64,000 nucleotides of DNA from Streptomyces colonosanans (GTDB lineage: Bacteria > Actinomycetota > Actinomycetes > Streptomycetales > Streptomycetaceae), in the NCBI RefSeq assembly GCF_001866645.1, contig NZ_MLYP01000004.1, forward strand, positions 1 to 64,000. The letters run 5' to 3'. The position numbers and the translations under genes were made by a program. A model generated the notes under the pieces. The model did not search any database. It was not told the origin of the DNA and saw only the letters and a program-made list of their open reading frames with translations. Each line of letters starts with the position of its first letter. The stretch's first letter is position 1. This document shows positions 36,162-46,420 of the stretch, one piece after another.

Positions 36162-37952
36162 ATGCCACCGACGGCACACCGGCACAGACGTCTTCACCGT
36201 ATCCTCGCCGCCGCCGCGGGCCTTGCCACCGTGGGCGCCCTGGCGGCTGCGCTGCCTGCCGACGCCCAGGAGGGCAAGCCCGCTCAGGGGAACGGTCAGT
36301 CGGGCCGCTACCAGGACGTGCAGTTGCTGTCGTTCAACGACCTGCACGGCAACCTGGAGCCGCCCGCGGGCTCCTCGGGGCGGGTCACCGAGCACCAGGA
36401 GGACGGCACCACCAGGACCATCGAAAACGTGGGCGGCGTGGAGTACCTCGCCACGCACCTGCGGCAGGCCCGCGCGAACAACCCGTACTCCATCACGGCC
36501 GCCGCCGGTGACATGGTCGGCGCCTCACCGCTGCTCTCCGGGCTGTTCCACGACGAGCCGACCATCGAGGCGCTCAACAAGCTGAACCTGGACGTCACCA
36601 GCGTCGGCAACCACGAGTTCGACGAGGGTGCCAAGGAACTGGCCCGGCTGCAGAACGGCGGCTGTCACCCCACGGACGGCTGCTACGACAAGAGCCAGGA
36701 GTTCAAGGGAGCGAACTTCCCTTACCTGGCCGCGAACGTGACGGACGAGAAGACCGGCAAGCCGATCCTCAAGCCGTACTGGGTCTGGAAGAAGAACGGC
36801 GTCAAGGTCGGCTTCATCGGCGTGACCCTGGAGGGCACTCCGAACATCGTCTCCGCCGAGGGTGTCAAGGGCCTGAAGTTCGGCGACGAGGTGGAGACGA
36901 TCAACAAGTACGCCAAGGAGCTCCAGAAGCAGGGCGTCCAGTCGATCGTCGCGCTGATCCACGAGGGCGGTATGCCGGCGTCGTCCGCGTACAACTACGA
37001 CTGCGACAGCCCGGGGCCGGGCGACGGCATCTCCGGTCCGGTCGTCGACATCGCCAAGCACGTCACTCCGGCCGTGGACGCGCTGGTCACCGGCCACACC
37101 CACCAGGCGTACGCGTGCACGATCGACGACCCGGCGGGCCACCCCCGCATGGTGACGTCGGCGTCCTCGTTCGGCCGTCTGTACACGGACACGACGCTGA
37201 CGTACGACCGCGCGAGCGGCGACATCGTCCGTACGGCCGTCAAGTCCGCGAACCACGTGGTCACCCGGAACGTCACTCCGGCCCGCGACATGTCCGATCT
37301 GATCACCAAGTGGAACCGGCTCGCCGCTCCTGTCGCCTCCCGGCCCGTCGGCTACATCGCGGGCGACATCGACACCGCCGGCACCGAGTCCCCGATGGGT
37401 GACCTGATCGCGGACGCGCAGTTGGCGCACGCCAGGTCCCTCGACCCCGAGGCGGACCTCGCCCTCATGAACCCCGGCGGCATCCGTGCGCCGCTCACCC
37501 GCAAGGCGAGCGACGGTGCGGTGACGTACGGGCAGGCGTTCACGGTCCAGCCGTTCGCCAACACCGTGAACCTGGTCGACCTGACCGGCGCCCAGCTGAT
37601 CACCGGGCTCCAGCAGCAGGTCAGTGGGGCGAACGAGGCCTCGCCGAAGATCCTGCAGGTCTCCGGGGGCCTGACCTACACGCTGGACCTGACGAAGTCG
37701 GGCGCCGCGCGCGTGGTCACGGACTCCGTCAGGCTGAACGGCGCCGCGATCGACCCGGCCGCCACCTACCGCGTCGCGATGAACTCCTTCCTCGCGGGCG
37801 GCGGCGACGGCTTCGCCGAGCTGGGCAAGGGGAAGAACATGCTGGTCGGCGGCGACGACCTGGAGGCGTTCACGACGTATCTGACGGCCAACTCGTCGGC
37901 CGCGGCGCCGTACCCGGTGCCGGCGGCGGACCGGATCACCGTCCTGAAGTGA
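36162..37952 (+). CDS. Secreted 5'-nucleotidase / metallophosphatase
   Basis: A 596-residue secreted enzyme with a signal peptide (about 1-32). Metallophosphatase motifs: LLSFNDLHGNLEP, GDMVGASPLLSG, GNHEFDEG, GHTHQAYAC. The C-terminal 5'-nucleotidase domain has MNPGGIRAPL, FTVQPFANTVNLVDLTG and NSFLAGGGDGFAELG. It frees phosphate from extracellular nucleotides, in keeping with the phosphate genes nearby. No wall anchor is seen. It is closed by a strong bidirectional terminator. Confidence 0.92.
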   Translation: MPPTAHRHRRLHRILAAAAGLATVGALAAALPADAQEGKPAQGNGQSGRYQDVQLLSFNDLHGNLEPPAGSSGRVTEHQEDGTTRTIENVGGVEYLATHLRQARANNPYSITAAAGDMVGASPLLSGLFHDEPTIEALNKLNLDVTSVGNHEFDEGAKELARLQNGGCHPTDGCYDKSQEFKGANFPYLAANVTDEKTGKPILKPYWVWKKNGVKVGFIGVTLEGTPNIVSAEGVKGLKFGDEVETINKYAKELQKQGVQSIVALIHEGGMPASSAYNYDCDSPGPGDGISGPVVDIAKHVTPAVDALVTGHTHQAYACTIDDPAGHPRMVTSASSFGRLYTDTTLTYDRASGDIVRTAVKSANHVVTRNVTPARDMSDLITKWNRLAAPVASRPVGYIAGDIDTAGTESPMGDLIADAQLAHARSLDPEADLALMNPGGIRAPLTRKASDGAVTYGQAFTVQPFANTVNLVDLTGAQLITGLQQQVSGANEASPKILQVSGGLTYTLDLTKSGAARVVTDSVRLNGAAIDPAATYRVAMNSFLAGGGDGFAELGKGKNMLVGGDDLEAFTTYLTANSSAAAPYPVPAADRITVLK

Positions 37953-37958
37953 TGACCG

Positions 37959-38000
37959 GCGGCCCGCCCCCGTCCAGGGACATGGACGAGGGCGGGCCGC
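37959..38000. terminator. Bidirectional terminator
   Basis: A 17-bp stem with one mismatch (arm 37959-37975 GCGGCCCGCCC..GTCC, arm 37984-38000 GGAC..GGGCGGGCCGC) and an 8-base loop between the convergent nucleotidase and histidine kinase genes. Confidence 0.85.
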
Positions 38001-38006
38001 TGTGCG

Positions 38007-39494
38007 TCACGTGTGGTCCGGAAGAAGCGGTCCGGGGTCAGGACGTACGGCCTGTGCCGCCCCCGGCGGCGGAGTCGGCGCCCCCGGCAGCCGTACCGTG
38101 GCCACCGTTCCCCCGCCCTCCGCGGGGGTGAGGGTCACCTTGCCGCCCGCCTGCTGGACCGTGCGGGCCACGATCGACAGGCCCAGGCCGGAGCCGGGGA
38201 GCGCGCGGGCCGAGGGCGAGCGCCAGAACCGGTCGAAGACGTAGGGGAGCTCCTCGGCCGCGATACCGGGACCGTGGTCGCGGACCGTCAGGACGCCCTC
38301 CGTCAGCACGACCTTGATCGTGCCGCCGTCGGGGCTGAACTTCACCGCGTTGTCCAGGATGTTCACGACCGCCCGCTCCAGTGCGGACGGTTCCGCCCGT
38401 ACGTACCACGGCTGGAGATCCGTGGTGATCGTCAACTCCGGGCCGCGCAGCCGGGCCCGGTCCAGGGCGGACTCGACGATCTCCTGCCACGCCAGCACCT
38501 GCGGCTTGCCGGCGTGCTGGCCCTTCGCCGGCCGCGACAGTTCCTGAAGGTCCCCGATGAGGGACGCCAGCTCCGTCATCTGCGCCTTCACCGAGGAGAG
38601 AAGCGCCTTGCGGTCCTCCGCGGGCAGGGGGCGTCCCGTCTCCTCGCTGCGGGTGAGGAGTTCGATGTTCGTCCGCAGTGAGGTGAGGGGCGTACGCAGT
38701 TCGTGGCCCGCGTCCGCGATCAGCTGCTGCTGCAGATCGCGGGAGCTGGCCAGGGACGACGTCATGGAGTTGAAGGAGCGGGAGAGACGGGCGATCTCGT
38801 CCTCGCTGTGCTCGTCCACGGGGATCCGGGTGGTCAGGTCCTCGGTGCGGGCGATGTGCTCGACGGCCTCTGTGAGCTTGTCGACGGGACGCAGGCCGGC
38901 GCGGGCCACGGCCAGACCGACGGCTCCGGCGCCCATGACTCCGAGGCCGGACACGACCAGGAGGATGAGGGCCAGGTCGCTCAGGGTCTTCTTGGTGTCC
39001 TGGAGGGGGTACGCCACGAGCAGGGCGTAGTCCTGGTACAGCTGCGGGCCCGCCGGTCCCTCGGAGACCAGGGGGGTCGTCAGTACCCGCACCGGGTTGC
39101 CCTTGCTGTCGATGCTGTTGTGGAGCACGCCCCGGGTCGGGTTCCTGGCGATCTCGATGTCGCTGTTCGTGACGTGGACGAGGCCCGCCGAGTTCGGGTA
39201 GACGCAGGCGTCGCCACCCGAAGTGATCACCTGCGTGTAGTAGGTGCGGGGCTGGGGTCCGCGGTCGTCCTGCGGGGAGGGTGTGGTCGTGCAGTTGCCC
39301 AGGACGGTCGCCAGTCCGCCCGCCCTGACCGGCTGGCTCGTGTTCTTCAGGTTGCCGTCCACCTGCTCGTACAGCTTCCCCTGCACGACGAACCAGCAGC
39401 TCACCGACACGGCGGCCACTCCGAAGGCCACGGCCGCGGCCACCAGCAGGGCCAGCCGGGAGCGGAGCGGGAGGGAGCGGAACCGTCTGATCAC
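38007..39494 (-). CDS. Sensor histidine kinase with cysteine pair in the outer domain
   Basis: A 495-residue kinase. TM1 about 12-36, an outer domain of 130 residues with exactly two cysteines (Cys68, Cys97), TM2 about 173-198, HAMP, HisKA with His264 ([10 protein letters not shown]), and HATPase motifs N ([10 protein letters not shown]), G1 (DHGPGIA), F (YVFDRFWR) and G2 (GSGLGLSIV). The two outer cysteines suggest a disulfide, perhaps redox- or folding-sensing, as proposed for CutS of Streptomyces. GTG start overlaps the regulator stop (GTGA). Confidence 0.92.
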   Translation of the reverse strand: MIRRFRSLPLRSRLALLVAAAVAFGVAAVSVSCWFVVQGKLYEQVDGNLKNTSQPVRAGGLATVLGNCTTTPSPQDDRGPQPRTYYTQVITSGGDACVYPNSAGLVHVTNSDIEIARNPTRGVLHNSIDSKGNPVRVLTTPLVSEGPAGPQLYQDYALLVAYPLQDTKKTLSDLALILLVVSGLGVMGAGAVGLAVARAGLRPVDKLTEAVEHIARTEDLTTRIPVDEHSEDEIARLSRSFNSMTSSLASSRDLQQQLIADAGHELRTPLTSLRTNIELLTRSEETGRPLPAEDRKALLSSVKAQMTELASLIGDLQELSRPAKGQHAGKPQVLAWQEIVESALDRARLRGPELTITTDLQPWYVRAEPSALERAVVNILDNAVKFSPDGGTIKVVLTEGVLTVRDHGPGIAAEELPYVFDRFWRSPSARALPGSGLGLSIVARTVQQAGGKVTLTPAEGGGTVATVRLPGAPTPPPGAAQAVRPDPGPLLPDHT

Positions 39495-40222
39495 TCCGCG
39501 CCGCCTTGGCGCAGCACATAGCCGACACCACGGACGGTGTGCACGAGGCGCGGCTCGCCGCCCGCCTCCGTCTTGCGCCGCAGGTACATCACGTACACGT
39601 CGAGCGAGTTCGACGACGGCTCGAAGTCGAAGCCCCAGACCGCCTGGAGGATCTGCTCGCGGGTCAGCACCTGGCGCGGATGTGCCATGAACATCTCCAG
39701 GAGCGTGAACTCGGTACGGGTCAGTTCCACGGCCCGCCCGCCTCGTGTGACCTCGCGTGTCGCCAGGTCCATCCGGAGGTCGGCGAACGTCAGCGCCTCG
39801 TCCTCCTCGGCGCCGGTCGCTGTGACCGCGTACGAGCTGCGGCGCAGCAGGGCCCGGATGCGGGCGAACAGCTCGTCCAGCTCGAACGGCTTGACCAGGT
39901 AGTCGTCGGCTCCCGCGTCCAGGCCGGTGACCCGGTCCCCGACCGTGTCGCGGGCGGTGAGCATGAGGATGGGAGTGGTGGTGCCCGCGCCGCGCATCCG
40001 GCGGGCGGCGGTGAGGCCGTCCATGCGGGGCATCTGGATGTCCAGGACGACCAGGTCGGGCCGGTAGCCGGTCGCCTTCTCCAGCGCGTCCGCGCCGTCC
40101 ACGGCGACCGCGGTGTCGTAACCCTCGAAGGCGAGGCTGCGCTGGAGTGCTTCGCGCACCGCCGGCTCGTCGTCGACGATCAGGATGCGCTGTGATTCTC
40201 GGTCGCCTTCGGCGGGGCTCAT
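39491..40222 (-). CDS. OmpR-family response regulator
   Basis: A 243-residue regulator: receiver with phosphoacceptor Asp61 ([13 protein letters not shown]), the acidic pair near the N-terminus (VDDEP) and Lys in VKPF, then a winged helix ([24 protein letters not shown]). The ATG at 40222 is chosen for GAGGA eight bases upstream; a TTG at 40237 is less likely. It is the partner of the following kinase and probably controls the HtrA-like gene next door. Confidence 0.92.
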   Translation of the reverse strand: MSPAEGDRESQRILIVDDEPAVREALQRSLAFEGYDTAVAVDGADALEKATGYRPDLVVLDIQMPRMDGLTAARRMRGAGTTTPILMLTARDTVGDRVTGLDAGADDYLVKPFELDELFARIRALLRRSSYAVTATGAEEDEALTFADLRMDLATREVTRGGRAVELTRTEFTLLEMFMAHPRQVLTREQILQAVWGFDFEPSSNSLDVYVMYLRRKTEAGGEPRLVHTVRGVGYVLRQGGAE

Positions 40223-40348
40223 TGTGGAGTTCCTCAAGGTGCGATCGGACGGGGCTGCATGTATTCAGACTCGCACGTTTCGGGGCAGAGGCGGAGAGAG
40301 CGGTCAGGTGCCGTCGCCGGCGGCCGCCCCCGAGCCGTACAGGACGGT

Positions 40349-40594
40349 TCAGCCGAGCACCGCGGTGAGCCGGTTCAGCGGCACCTTGCGGCGGTGGGTC
40401 CGACGGGGGCCGGTGCGCAGGCCCATCAGCTGCGGGACCGCCACCTCCGGCGTCCGCGCCACCACGGTGCGCAGTTCGCATGCCTGAGGCTTGCGGGGCG
40501 CCGGTACGTGGAGTTCGTGTGCCACGGCCAGGGCCAGGGTAATACCGGCGGGGCCGACGGGGCCGGTGACCTCGTGCACTATCTGCCTGATCAT
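40349..40594 (-). CDS. Unknown small basic protein (81 aa)
   Basis: An 81-residue protein with a very good ribosome site (AAGGAG six bases before ATG 40594). It starts with a possible amphipathic helix (MIRQIVHEVTGPVGPAGITL) and ends in an Arg/Lys-rich tail (GPRRTHRRKVPLNRLTAVLG). No family is recognised. It lies between the HtrA-like protease and the two-component genes on the same strand, so it may be part of that regulon. Confidence 0.7.
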   Translation of the reverse strand: MIRQIVHEVTGPVGPAGITLALAVAHELHVPAPRKPQACELRTVVARTPEVAVPQLMGLRTGPRRTHRRKVPLNRLTAVLG

Positions 40595-40631
40595 GTCGTA
40601 CTCCTTTTCGCTCGCCCGGCCGGGCGTCGGT

Positions 40632-41666
40632 TCAGTTCTGGAAGCCGGCGCGAAGCTTCGCAAGGTCGGACTTCGCGGTGTTGATCGGGATGGCGAAGCC
40701 GAGACCGACGCTGCCGGCGCTCGACGAGGTCGAGCCCGAGTCGGCCGAGTACATCGCCGAGTTGATGCCGATGACGTTGCCGTTCATGTCGATGAGGGCG
40801 CCGCCGGAGTTGCCCGGGTTCAGGGACGCGTCCGTCTGGATCGCCTTGTACGTCGTCGTGGACGAGCCCGGGTCGCCGTTGAAGTGGCGGCCGCCGAACT
40901 CGAAGGGCCACTGGCCGTCCTGGCCCTGGTTCTCGTCGGCCGGGACGGTGACGTCGCGGTCGAGGGCCGAGACGATGCCGCTGGTGACCGTGCCGCTCAG
41001 GCCCTCGGGGGAGCCGATCGCGACGACCTGGTCGCCGACCCGGATGCCATCGGAGTTGCCCAGGGTGGCGGCCTTCAGGCCGGAGGCGTTCTCCAGCTTG
41101 ATCAGCGCCAGGTCCTTCTTGCTGTCGGTGCCGAGGACCCGCGCGGTGTACGCCGTGCCCTCGCTCGTCGTCACCTTGACCGAGGAGGCTCCGGAGATGA
41201 CGTGGTTGTTGGTGAGGATCTCGCCGTCACCGGTGATGATCACGCCGGAACCGGTCGACCGTCCGGAGTTCGAGGTGGCGCGGACCTCCACGATGCTCGG
41301 GCTGACCGCGGCGGCCACGCCGGCGACCGTGCCCTTCTTGCCCGCCGGCACCACATTGGTGCTGGTGGAGCTGGAGGAGGCCGTGCTCTTGCCGGTCAGC
41401 TCCTGGATGCCGTACGCCGTGCCGCCTCCGATGGCCGCGGCGACGATCGCCACGGCGGACAGGAGGGCGAGCGGGCCCTTGGCGCGCTTCCTCGGCGCGG
41501 GCTCGGCGCCGGCCGGGGCCGCCGGCGGCTCCGGCGCGTACGCCGGCGGGGGCGGCCACTGGGGGCTCTCGGGGGAGGAGAAGTGCTGCTGCCGGGGGTC
41601 CGCGGACTGGTGTCCGTCACCCTGGGGGGAGTCGTACGCGCCGCTGCGGCGGAAGCTCTCGGTCAT
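40632..41666 (-). CDS. HtrA/DegP-like membrane serine protease without PDZ domain
   Basis: A 344-residue protein with a Pro-rich cytoplasmic N-terminus (about 80 residues), one transmembrane helix (GPLALLSAVAIVAAAIGGG) and a trypsin-type domain: His in TNNHVISG, Asp in SKKDLALIKL, Ser in NPGNSGGAL. The chain stops at the end of the protease domain (VGLGFAIPINTAKSDLAKLRAGFQN in part); the PDZ domain usual in HtrA is absent. It should act on the outer face on misfolded proteins. I recall the S. coelicolor counterpart being listed among the HtrA set (HtrA3). Confidence 0.9.
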   Translation of the reverse strand: MTESFRRSGAYDSPQGDGHQSADPRQQHFSSPESPQWPPPPAYAPEPPAAPAGAEPAPRKRAKGPLALLSAVAIVAAAIGGGTAYGIQELTGKSTASSSSTSTNVVPAGKKGTVAGVAAAVSPSIVEVRATSNSGRSTGSGVIITGDGEILTNNHVISGASSVKVTTSEGTAYTARVLGTDSKKDLALIKLENASGLKAATLGNSDGIRVGDQVVAIGSPEGLSGTVTSGIVSALDRDVTVPADENQGQDGQWPFEFGGRHFNGDPGSSTTTYKAIQTDASLNPGNSGGALIDMNGNVIGINSAMYSADSGSTSSSAGSVGLGFAIPINTAKSDLAKLRAGFQN

Positions 41667-41788
41667 GCAAGAGAGATTGTCCCGTGATCATGAGAGCTAT
41701 CTGAGTCGTCCCTGAAAAGCACGACAGAACCGTGTATGCCCGAAATAAGAACGCCTCCGGGCTCGGAACCCGCAGGGCGGGCCCGGTG

Positions 41789-42811
41789 TCACTCGCAGCC
41801 GCAGGACTGGCGTACGACCAGGCGCGACGGGAACAGCCTCAGCCGCTCACGGCGGGAGCCCGCGACGCGCAGGCTGTCGTCCAGGACCAGGTCGACGGCG
41901 GCGCGGGCCATGGCCGAGCGGTCGGTGGCGATCGTGGTCAGCGGCGGGTCCGTGAGCGCCGCCTCCTTGACGTCGTCGAAGCCGGCCACAGCCAGCTTGC
42001 CCGGCACATCGATGCGCAGCTCGCGGGCGGCGCGCAGCACGCCGATCGCCTGGTCGTCGGTGGAGCAGAAGACGGCGGGCGGGCGGTTCGGGCCGGACAG
42101 CAGTTCCAGGGCCACCCGGTAGGCGTCGTAGCGGTTGTAGGGCGCCTTGAAGAGACGGCCCTCCGTGGGGATCCCGGCCTCCTGCATCGCGCGCCGCCAG
42201 CCCTCGACGTGGTCGGAGACCGGGTCGCCGACCGCCGGGGTCTGCTCCGTGCCGCCCATGCAGGCGACGTACGGGTAGCCGTGCTCCAGGAGGTGGCGTG
42301 CGGCGAGCTGGGCGCCGCCGATGTCGTCCGTGACCACGGCGACGTCGTCGATCGCCTCGGGCCGTTCGTGCAGCAGCACCACCCGGGCGTCCCAGGCCTC
42401 GATCTCCGCGGCGGCGTGGTCGCTGAGCGCGTGGCTGACCAGGATCAGCCCGGAGACGCGCATACCGAGGAAGGCCCGCAGATAGTGGACCTCGCGCTCG
42501 GCCACATAGTCGGAGTTGCCGACCAGCACCATCTTTCCGCGCTCGGCGGCGGCCTGCTCGACCGCGTGCGCCATCTCCCCGAAGAAGGGCTGGCGCGCGT
42601 CCGGCACGATCATGCCTATGAGGTCCGTGCGCCGCGACGCCATGGCCTGGGCGACCCGGTCGGGCCGGTACCCCAGTTCCTTGATCGCGGCGAGGACACG
42701 CTCGCGCGTGGCCGGGGCGACCGGCCGGGGTCCGTTGTTGATGACATAGCTGACGACGGCGGTAGAGGTCCCCGCCAGCCGCGCCACATCATCCCGAGTC
42801 ACCTTGGCCAC
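41789..42811 (-). CDS. LacI-family transcriptional regulator
   Basis: A 340-residue regulator: N-terminal helix-turn-helix ([22 protein letters not shown]), hinge ([22 protein letters not shown]) and a sugar-binding-type sensor domain ([25 protein letters not shown]). It ends in SCGCE. The effector is not evident, and no sugar genes are next to it. GTG start at 42811, 51 bp after the glnR stop on the same strand, so readthrough from glnR is possible. Confidence 0.9.
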   Translation of the reverse strand: MAKVTRDDVARLAGTSTAVVSYVINNGPRPVAPATRERVLAAIKELGYRPDRVAQAMASRRTDLIGMIVPDARQPFFGEMAHAVEQAAAERGKMVLVGNSDYVAEREVHYLRAFLGMRVSGLILVSHALSDHAAAEIEAWDARVVLLHERPEAIDDVAVVTDDIGGAQLAARHLLEHGYPYVACMGGTEQTPAVGDPVSDHVEGWRRAMQEAGIPTEGRLFKAPYNRYDAYRVALELLSGPNRPPAVFCSTDDQAIGVLRAARELRIDVPGKLAVAGFDDVKEAALTDPPLTTIATDRSAMARAAVDLVLDDSLRVAGSRRERLRLFPSRLVVRQSCGCE

Positions 42812-42862
42812 GCGCGGAGTCTACGCGGATGGAACGCCGCTGGGCAGGGCGTACGCCTGTTC

Positions 42863-43642
42863 CTATGCCTCAGCCGCGACCTCGGGCGCGGGCACACGCG
42901 CCGGTCCGCCCGCATCCTTCGGCTTCGCCCGGGCCGCCCTGGCCTTCGCCTCCTCCGCTGCGCGCTCCACCTTCTCCGGGGTCACGAAGCGGTACCCGAC
43001 GTTGCGGACGGTTCCGATCAGCGACTCGTGCTCGGGCCCGAGCTTGGCCCGCAGCCGCCGTACGTGGACGTCGACCGTGCGCGTGCCGCCGAAGTAGTCG
43101 TAGCCCCAGACCTCCTGCAGCAGCTGGGCGCGGGTGAAGACGCGGCCCGGGTGCTGCGCGAGGTACTTCAGGAGCTCGAACTCCTTGAAGGTGAGGTCGA
43201 GGACGCGGCCCTTGAGCTTGGCGCTGTAGGTCGCCTCGTCCACGGACAGGTCGCCGTTGCGGATCTCCGTCGGGGAGTCGTCGCCCGCGATCTGCAGCCG
43301 GCCCAGGGCCAGTCGCAGCCGGGCCTCGACCTCGGCGGGTCCCGCGGTGTCCAGCAGGACGTCGTCGATGCCCCAGTCGGCGGTGACGGCCGCGAGACCG
43401 CCTTCGGTGACGACGAGGAGGAGGGGGCAGCCGGGCCCGGTGGAGCGCAGCAGCCGGCACAGGCTGCGCACCTGCGGAAGGTCCCGCCGTCCGTCGATCA
43501 GGATGACGTTGGCGCCCGGGGTGTCGACGAGGGCGGCGCCTTCCGCCGGGGCCACGCGCACGTCGTGCAGAAGCAGGCCGAGAGCGGGCAGTACCTCGGT
43601 CGACGGCTGAAGGGCGTTGGTCAGCAGCAGCAGAGAACTCAT
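42863..43642 (-). CDS. glnR: Nitrogen regulator GlnR
   Basis: A 259-residue OmpR-type regulator. The receiver domain starts [20 protein letters not shown] and keeps Asp50, but the other acidic pocket residues are missing, as in the atypical GlnR receiver. The winged helix ([38 protein letters not shown]) is typical. A charged Ala/Lys/Pro tail follows. There is no partner kinase, as expected. GlnR is the main regulator of nitrogen assimilation in Streptomyces. ATG 43642 has GAAGGGG upstream. Confidence 0.96.
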   Translation of the reverse strand: MSSLLLLTNALQPSTEVLPALGLLLHDVRVAPAEGAALVDTPGANVILIDGRRDLPQVRSLCRLLRSTGPGCPLLLVVTEGGLAAVTADWGIDDVLLDTAGPAEVEARLRLALGRLQIAGDDSPTEIRNGDLSVDEATYSAKLKGRVLDLTFKEFELLKYLAQHPGRVFTRAQLLQEVWGYDYFGGTRTVDVHVRRLRAKLGPEHESLIGTVRNVGYRFVTPEKVERAAEEAKARAARAKPKDAGGPARVPAPEVAAEA

Positions 43643-43916
43643 CGCACCCCTTCCCCGGGCTCGAACAGGGGGGACCCCCATGCCTCGGTCGTCCTGCGCT
43701 CGTGCACGGGTCGCTCGCCCATAACGTCTGGTTCCTCCTCGGTCCCTGCGTTTGCGGCACTGCTTCGTCCGGTGCGAATCCCGCGCCCCTGGGACCCGCC
43801 ATGCGTTCGAGGCCCCGTACACCCGCGGTGTCCCGCTTCGCATACAACGCTTCCGAAAGCACAAAAGGACCCGGGGGCTACGCTGCCCGAGTCCTCTGCC
43901 CAGCAGAATAGCCCAC
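43643..43916. promoter_or_regulatory. Divergent promoter region of glnR and a hydrolase gene
   Basis: A 274-bp region between divergent starts, more AT-rich around 43840-43870 (CTTTCGGAAGCGTTGTATGC on the minus strand). No sure -35/-10 pair or GlnR box can be named by eye. Confidence 0.4.
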
Positions 43917-44792
43917 ATGAGCACCAGCCGGTCAGACCAAACGGGACAATCTGCCACCTGCCCGGATCCCGAGCCGGCATGTCGGGGGCAACTGCGGACG
44001 TTTCTGCGCACGGTCGACGGTGTGACGATCGACGCGGCATACGACCCGGGGCCTCATCCGGAATCGGTCGCACACGGCACCGGAGGCGCGCCTTCCGGTC
44101 ATCCGGCGGATCTCGCGATCGTGGTCGCGCACGGCTTCACCGGCGATCTGGAGCGCCCCCATGTCCGCCGGGTGGCGGGCGTCCTCGCGCGGTACGGGGC
44201 TGTGGTCACGTTCTCCTTCCGGGGCCATGGGGCGTCGGGGGGACGGTCGACGGTCGGTGACCGCGAGGTGGACGACCTGGCCGCCGCGGTGGCGTGGGCG
44301 CGCGAGCTGGGGCACTCCCGGGTGGTCACCGTCGGTTTCTCCATGGGCGGTTCCGTGGTGCTGCGGCATGCGGCACGGCGCGACGAGGGCATGCACCCCG
44401 ACGCGGTGGTGGCCGTCAGCTCGCCCGCCCGCTGGTTCTACCGGGGCACGGCCCCCATGCGGCGGCTCCACTGGCTCGTCCTGCGCCCCGAGGGCCGCCT
44501 GGTGGGCCGCTACGGGATGCGCACCCGGATCGACCACCGGACCTGGGACCCGGTACCCGCCTCACCCACGGAGTCCGTCCCGCTGATCGCGCCGACGCCC
44601 CTGCTGATCGTGCACGGCGACCAGGACGCCTACTTCCCCCTCGACCACCCCCGGATGCTGGCGGACGCCGCCGGGGACCACGCCGAACTGTGGTTGGAGC
44701 CCGGCATGGGCCACGCCGAGCACGCCAGCGACGACGCCCTGCTGGCGCGGATCGGGGCGTGGGCGGTCTCGCGCGCGGGGGCACTAGCCTGA
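43917..44792 (+). CDS. Alpha/beta hydrolase
   Basis: A 291-residue soluble hydrolase: oxyanion segment VAHGFTGDL, nucleophile elbow GFSMGGS (about 140-146), acid in HGDQDAYF and His in GMGHAEHA. This is a full catalytic triad of the serine-hydrolase type. The substrate is unknown. It is followed 32 bp later by the MoaD-like gene and is probably in one operon with it. Confidence 0.88.
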   Translation: MSTSRSDQTGQSATCPDPEPACRGQLRTFLRTVDGVTIDAAYDPGPHPESVAHGTGGAPSGHPADLAIVVAHGFTGDLERPHVRRVAGVLARYGAVVTFSFRGHGASGGRSTVGDREVDDLAAAVAWARELGHSRVVTVGFSMGGSVVLRHAARRDEGMHPDAVVAVSSPARWFYRGTAPMRRLHWLVLRPEGRLVGRYGMRTRIDHRTWDPVPASPTESVPLIAPTPLLIVHGDQDAYFPLDHPRMLADAAGDHAELWLEPGMGHAEHASDDALLARIGAWAVSRAGALA

Positions 44793-44824
44793 CGGTGTTC
44801 ATGACGACCGAGTTGAGGAAGCAG

Positions 44825-45079
44825 ATGGCAAAGGGCACGGTGCGTTACTGGGCCGCCGCCAAGGCGGCTGCCGGAACCGCCGAGGAGCCGTACGACGCGA
44901 TCACGCTCGCGGAGGCGCTCGACGCGGCCCGCGAGCGACACCCCGGCGAACTCGTCCGCGTCCTGCGGCGATGCTCTTTCCTCGTCGACGGTGACCCCGT
45001 GGGGACCCGCGTGCATGAGACGGTACGGCTGGCCGAGGGCGGCACGGTCGAGGTGCTCCCGCCGTTCGCAGGAGGATGA
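44825..45079 (+). CDS. MoaD/ThiS-like sulfur-carrier protein
   Basis: An 84-residue beta-grasp protein that ends in Gly-Gly (EVLPPFAGG), the hallmark of MoaD/ThiS proteins that carry sulfur as a C-terminal thiocarboxylate. ATG 44825 has GAGGAA five bases upstream; ATG 44801 would add eight residues. The sulfurtransferase and DsrE genes follow within 5 kb, so a sulfur-transfer role fits. The true acceptor pathway (molybdopterin or other) is not shown. Confidence 0.88.
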   Translation: MAKGTVRYWAAAKAAAGTAEEPYDAITLAEALDAARERHPGELVRVLRRCSFLVDGDPVGTRVHETVRLAEGGTVEVLPPFAGG

Positions 45080-45087
45080 GCGAAGCG

Positions 45088-46206
45088 ATGAGCAACCAGC
45101 CGTACGAGGGGTACGACGCGGGGTACGACCCCTACGGGCAGCCGCAGCCCCATCCGCAGCAGGCGCAGCAGCAGGGGTGGTACGACCCGAACGCCGCGTC
45201 CGCGTATCCCCAGCAGCAGCCGTATGGGCAGCCGCAGCCCCACCAGCAGCAGTGGGAGGGGCAGAACTACGGGGGCGCGTTGCCGCCGGAGGCCCCCGTG
45301 TACGACTCCCACGGTTACGCGGCGCCCGGCGCCGACGGCCGCGCTCACCCGTCCGGCTCAGTCGGGAGAGCCGACGGCTGGGCGGCCGGCCAGGGAGGCG
45401 GCGGTACGCGGACGGCGGCGCCCGAGGCTCCCGCCGTCGACGTGTCCCGCCTGCCCGCCAACCAGCGCGCCCGGCTCGAAGGCCGTTCACCGATCATCGA
45501 GCCCGGGCGGCAGCCCGCTGCGCTCACCGCGGCCCTCGGGGCGCTGCTCGCCGGGGCCGCGGCCCTCGGTTCGTACGCCCTTGCGGTACCGCTGGTGATT
45601 CTGCAGGCGGTGACGGCCGCCGGATGGTTCCGGCTGAACGGCATGTGGCCCGCCCGGCAGGGCATCGCGCTGGCGTTCCTGGGCGCGTTCGCCGCGGATG
45701 TCGCGCTGCTCGCGGTCGGCCGGGAGCAGGGGCCCGCCGTGATCCTCGGCACCCTCGGCGTGTGGGTGCTGCTGTCCCTCGTCCTGCAGCTGCGGTCGCA
45801 CGCCGACCCGGACACCCGGATGTACGGCCTGATGGCGACCGTCGCCTCGTCCGCGTTGTCGATCGTCGCGGCCGGGTACCTGGCGGCCCCGCAGGACGCC
45901 GTCACGGTGGGTGCCGTCGCGGTCGCGGCGGCGATCCTGGCGCGGGCGCTGCCGCTGCCGACCGCGGCCTCGGTGACCGTGGGGCTGCTGGCGGCGGCCG
46001 GCGCGGGCATCGCGCTGGGAGGGGCGACGAGCCTGGGCACGTCCGGGGCCTTCCTCGGCCTGGGTGCAGGCATCTGCGCCCTGATCGGCCACCGGGTCGC
46101 CTCCTACGACTACCCGTCCCGCTTCGTCCACTTCACGGCGGGTGTCGCCCTGCCCCTGACGGCGGCGGCGCCCGTGGTCTACGTGCTGGGACGGGCGCTC
46201 GGCTGA
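45088..46206 (+). CDS. Polytopic membrane protein with Pro/Gln/Tyr-rich N-terminus
   Basis: A 372-residue protein: the first 90 residues are low-complexity (repeats of YDPYGQPQPHPQQ type), then a polar linker and about eight hydrophobic helices from residue 150 on. No family motif. ATG 45088 is preferred; ATG 45076 directly abuts the AGGAGG site. The Pro/Gln/Tyr-rich cytoplasmic tail resembles those of actinobacterial polar-growth proteins, but the function is unknown. Confidence 0.8.
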   Translation: MSNQPYEGYDAGYDPYGQPQPHPQQAQQQGWYDPNAASAYPQQQPYGQPQPHQQQWEGQNYGGALPPEAPVYDSHGYAAPGADGRAHPSGSVGRADGWAAGQGGGGTRTAAPEAPAVDVSRLPANQRARLEGRSPIIEPGRQPAALTAALGALLAGAAALGSYALAVPLVILQAVTAAGWFRLNGMWPARQGIALAFLGAFAADVALLAVGREQGPAVILGTLGVWVLLSLVLQLRSHADPDTRMYGLMATVASSALSIVAAGYLAAPQDAVTVGAVAVAAAILARALPLPTAASVTVGLLAAAGAGIALGGATSLGTSGAFLGLGAGICALIGHRVASYDYPSRFVHFTAGVALPLTAAAPVVYVLGRALG

Positions 46207-46420
46207 CGGGCGGTGCCCGCTCCGGCGCACGCCGGTCGTATGCCCGCAGACCGGCGTACGACCGGCCCCGGAGCCGCACCCCGGCCGGCTGTCGGCTGTC
46301 TGTCACAGGTGGTCGACAGATTCCCGGACCCCCATCCCCCGAGGGTTACAGTCGCTCGACGACCATCCGGTCATCCGCGACCGTCGCCGTCGATGACCGC
46401 TGAGGTGGGGAAATCCGAGC

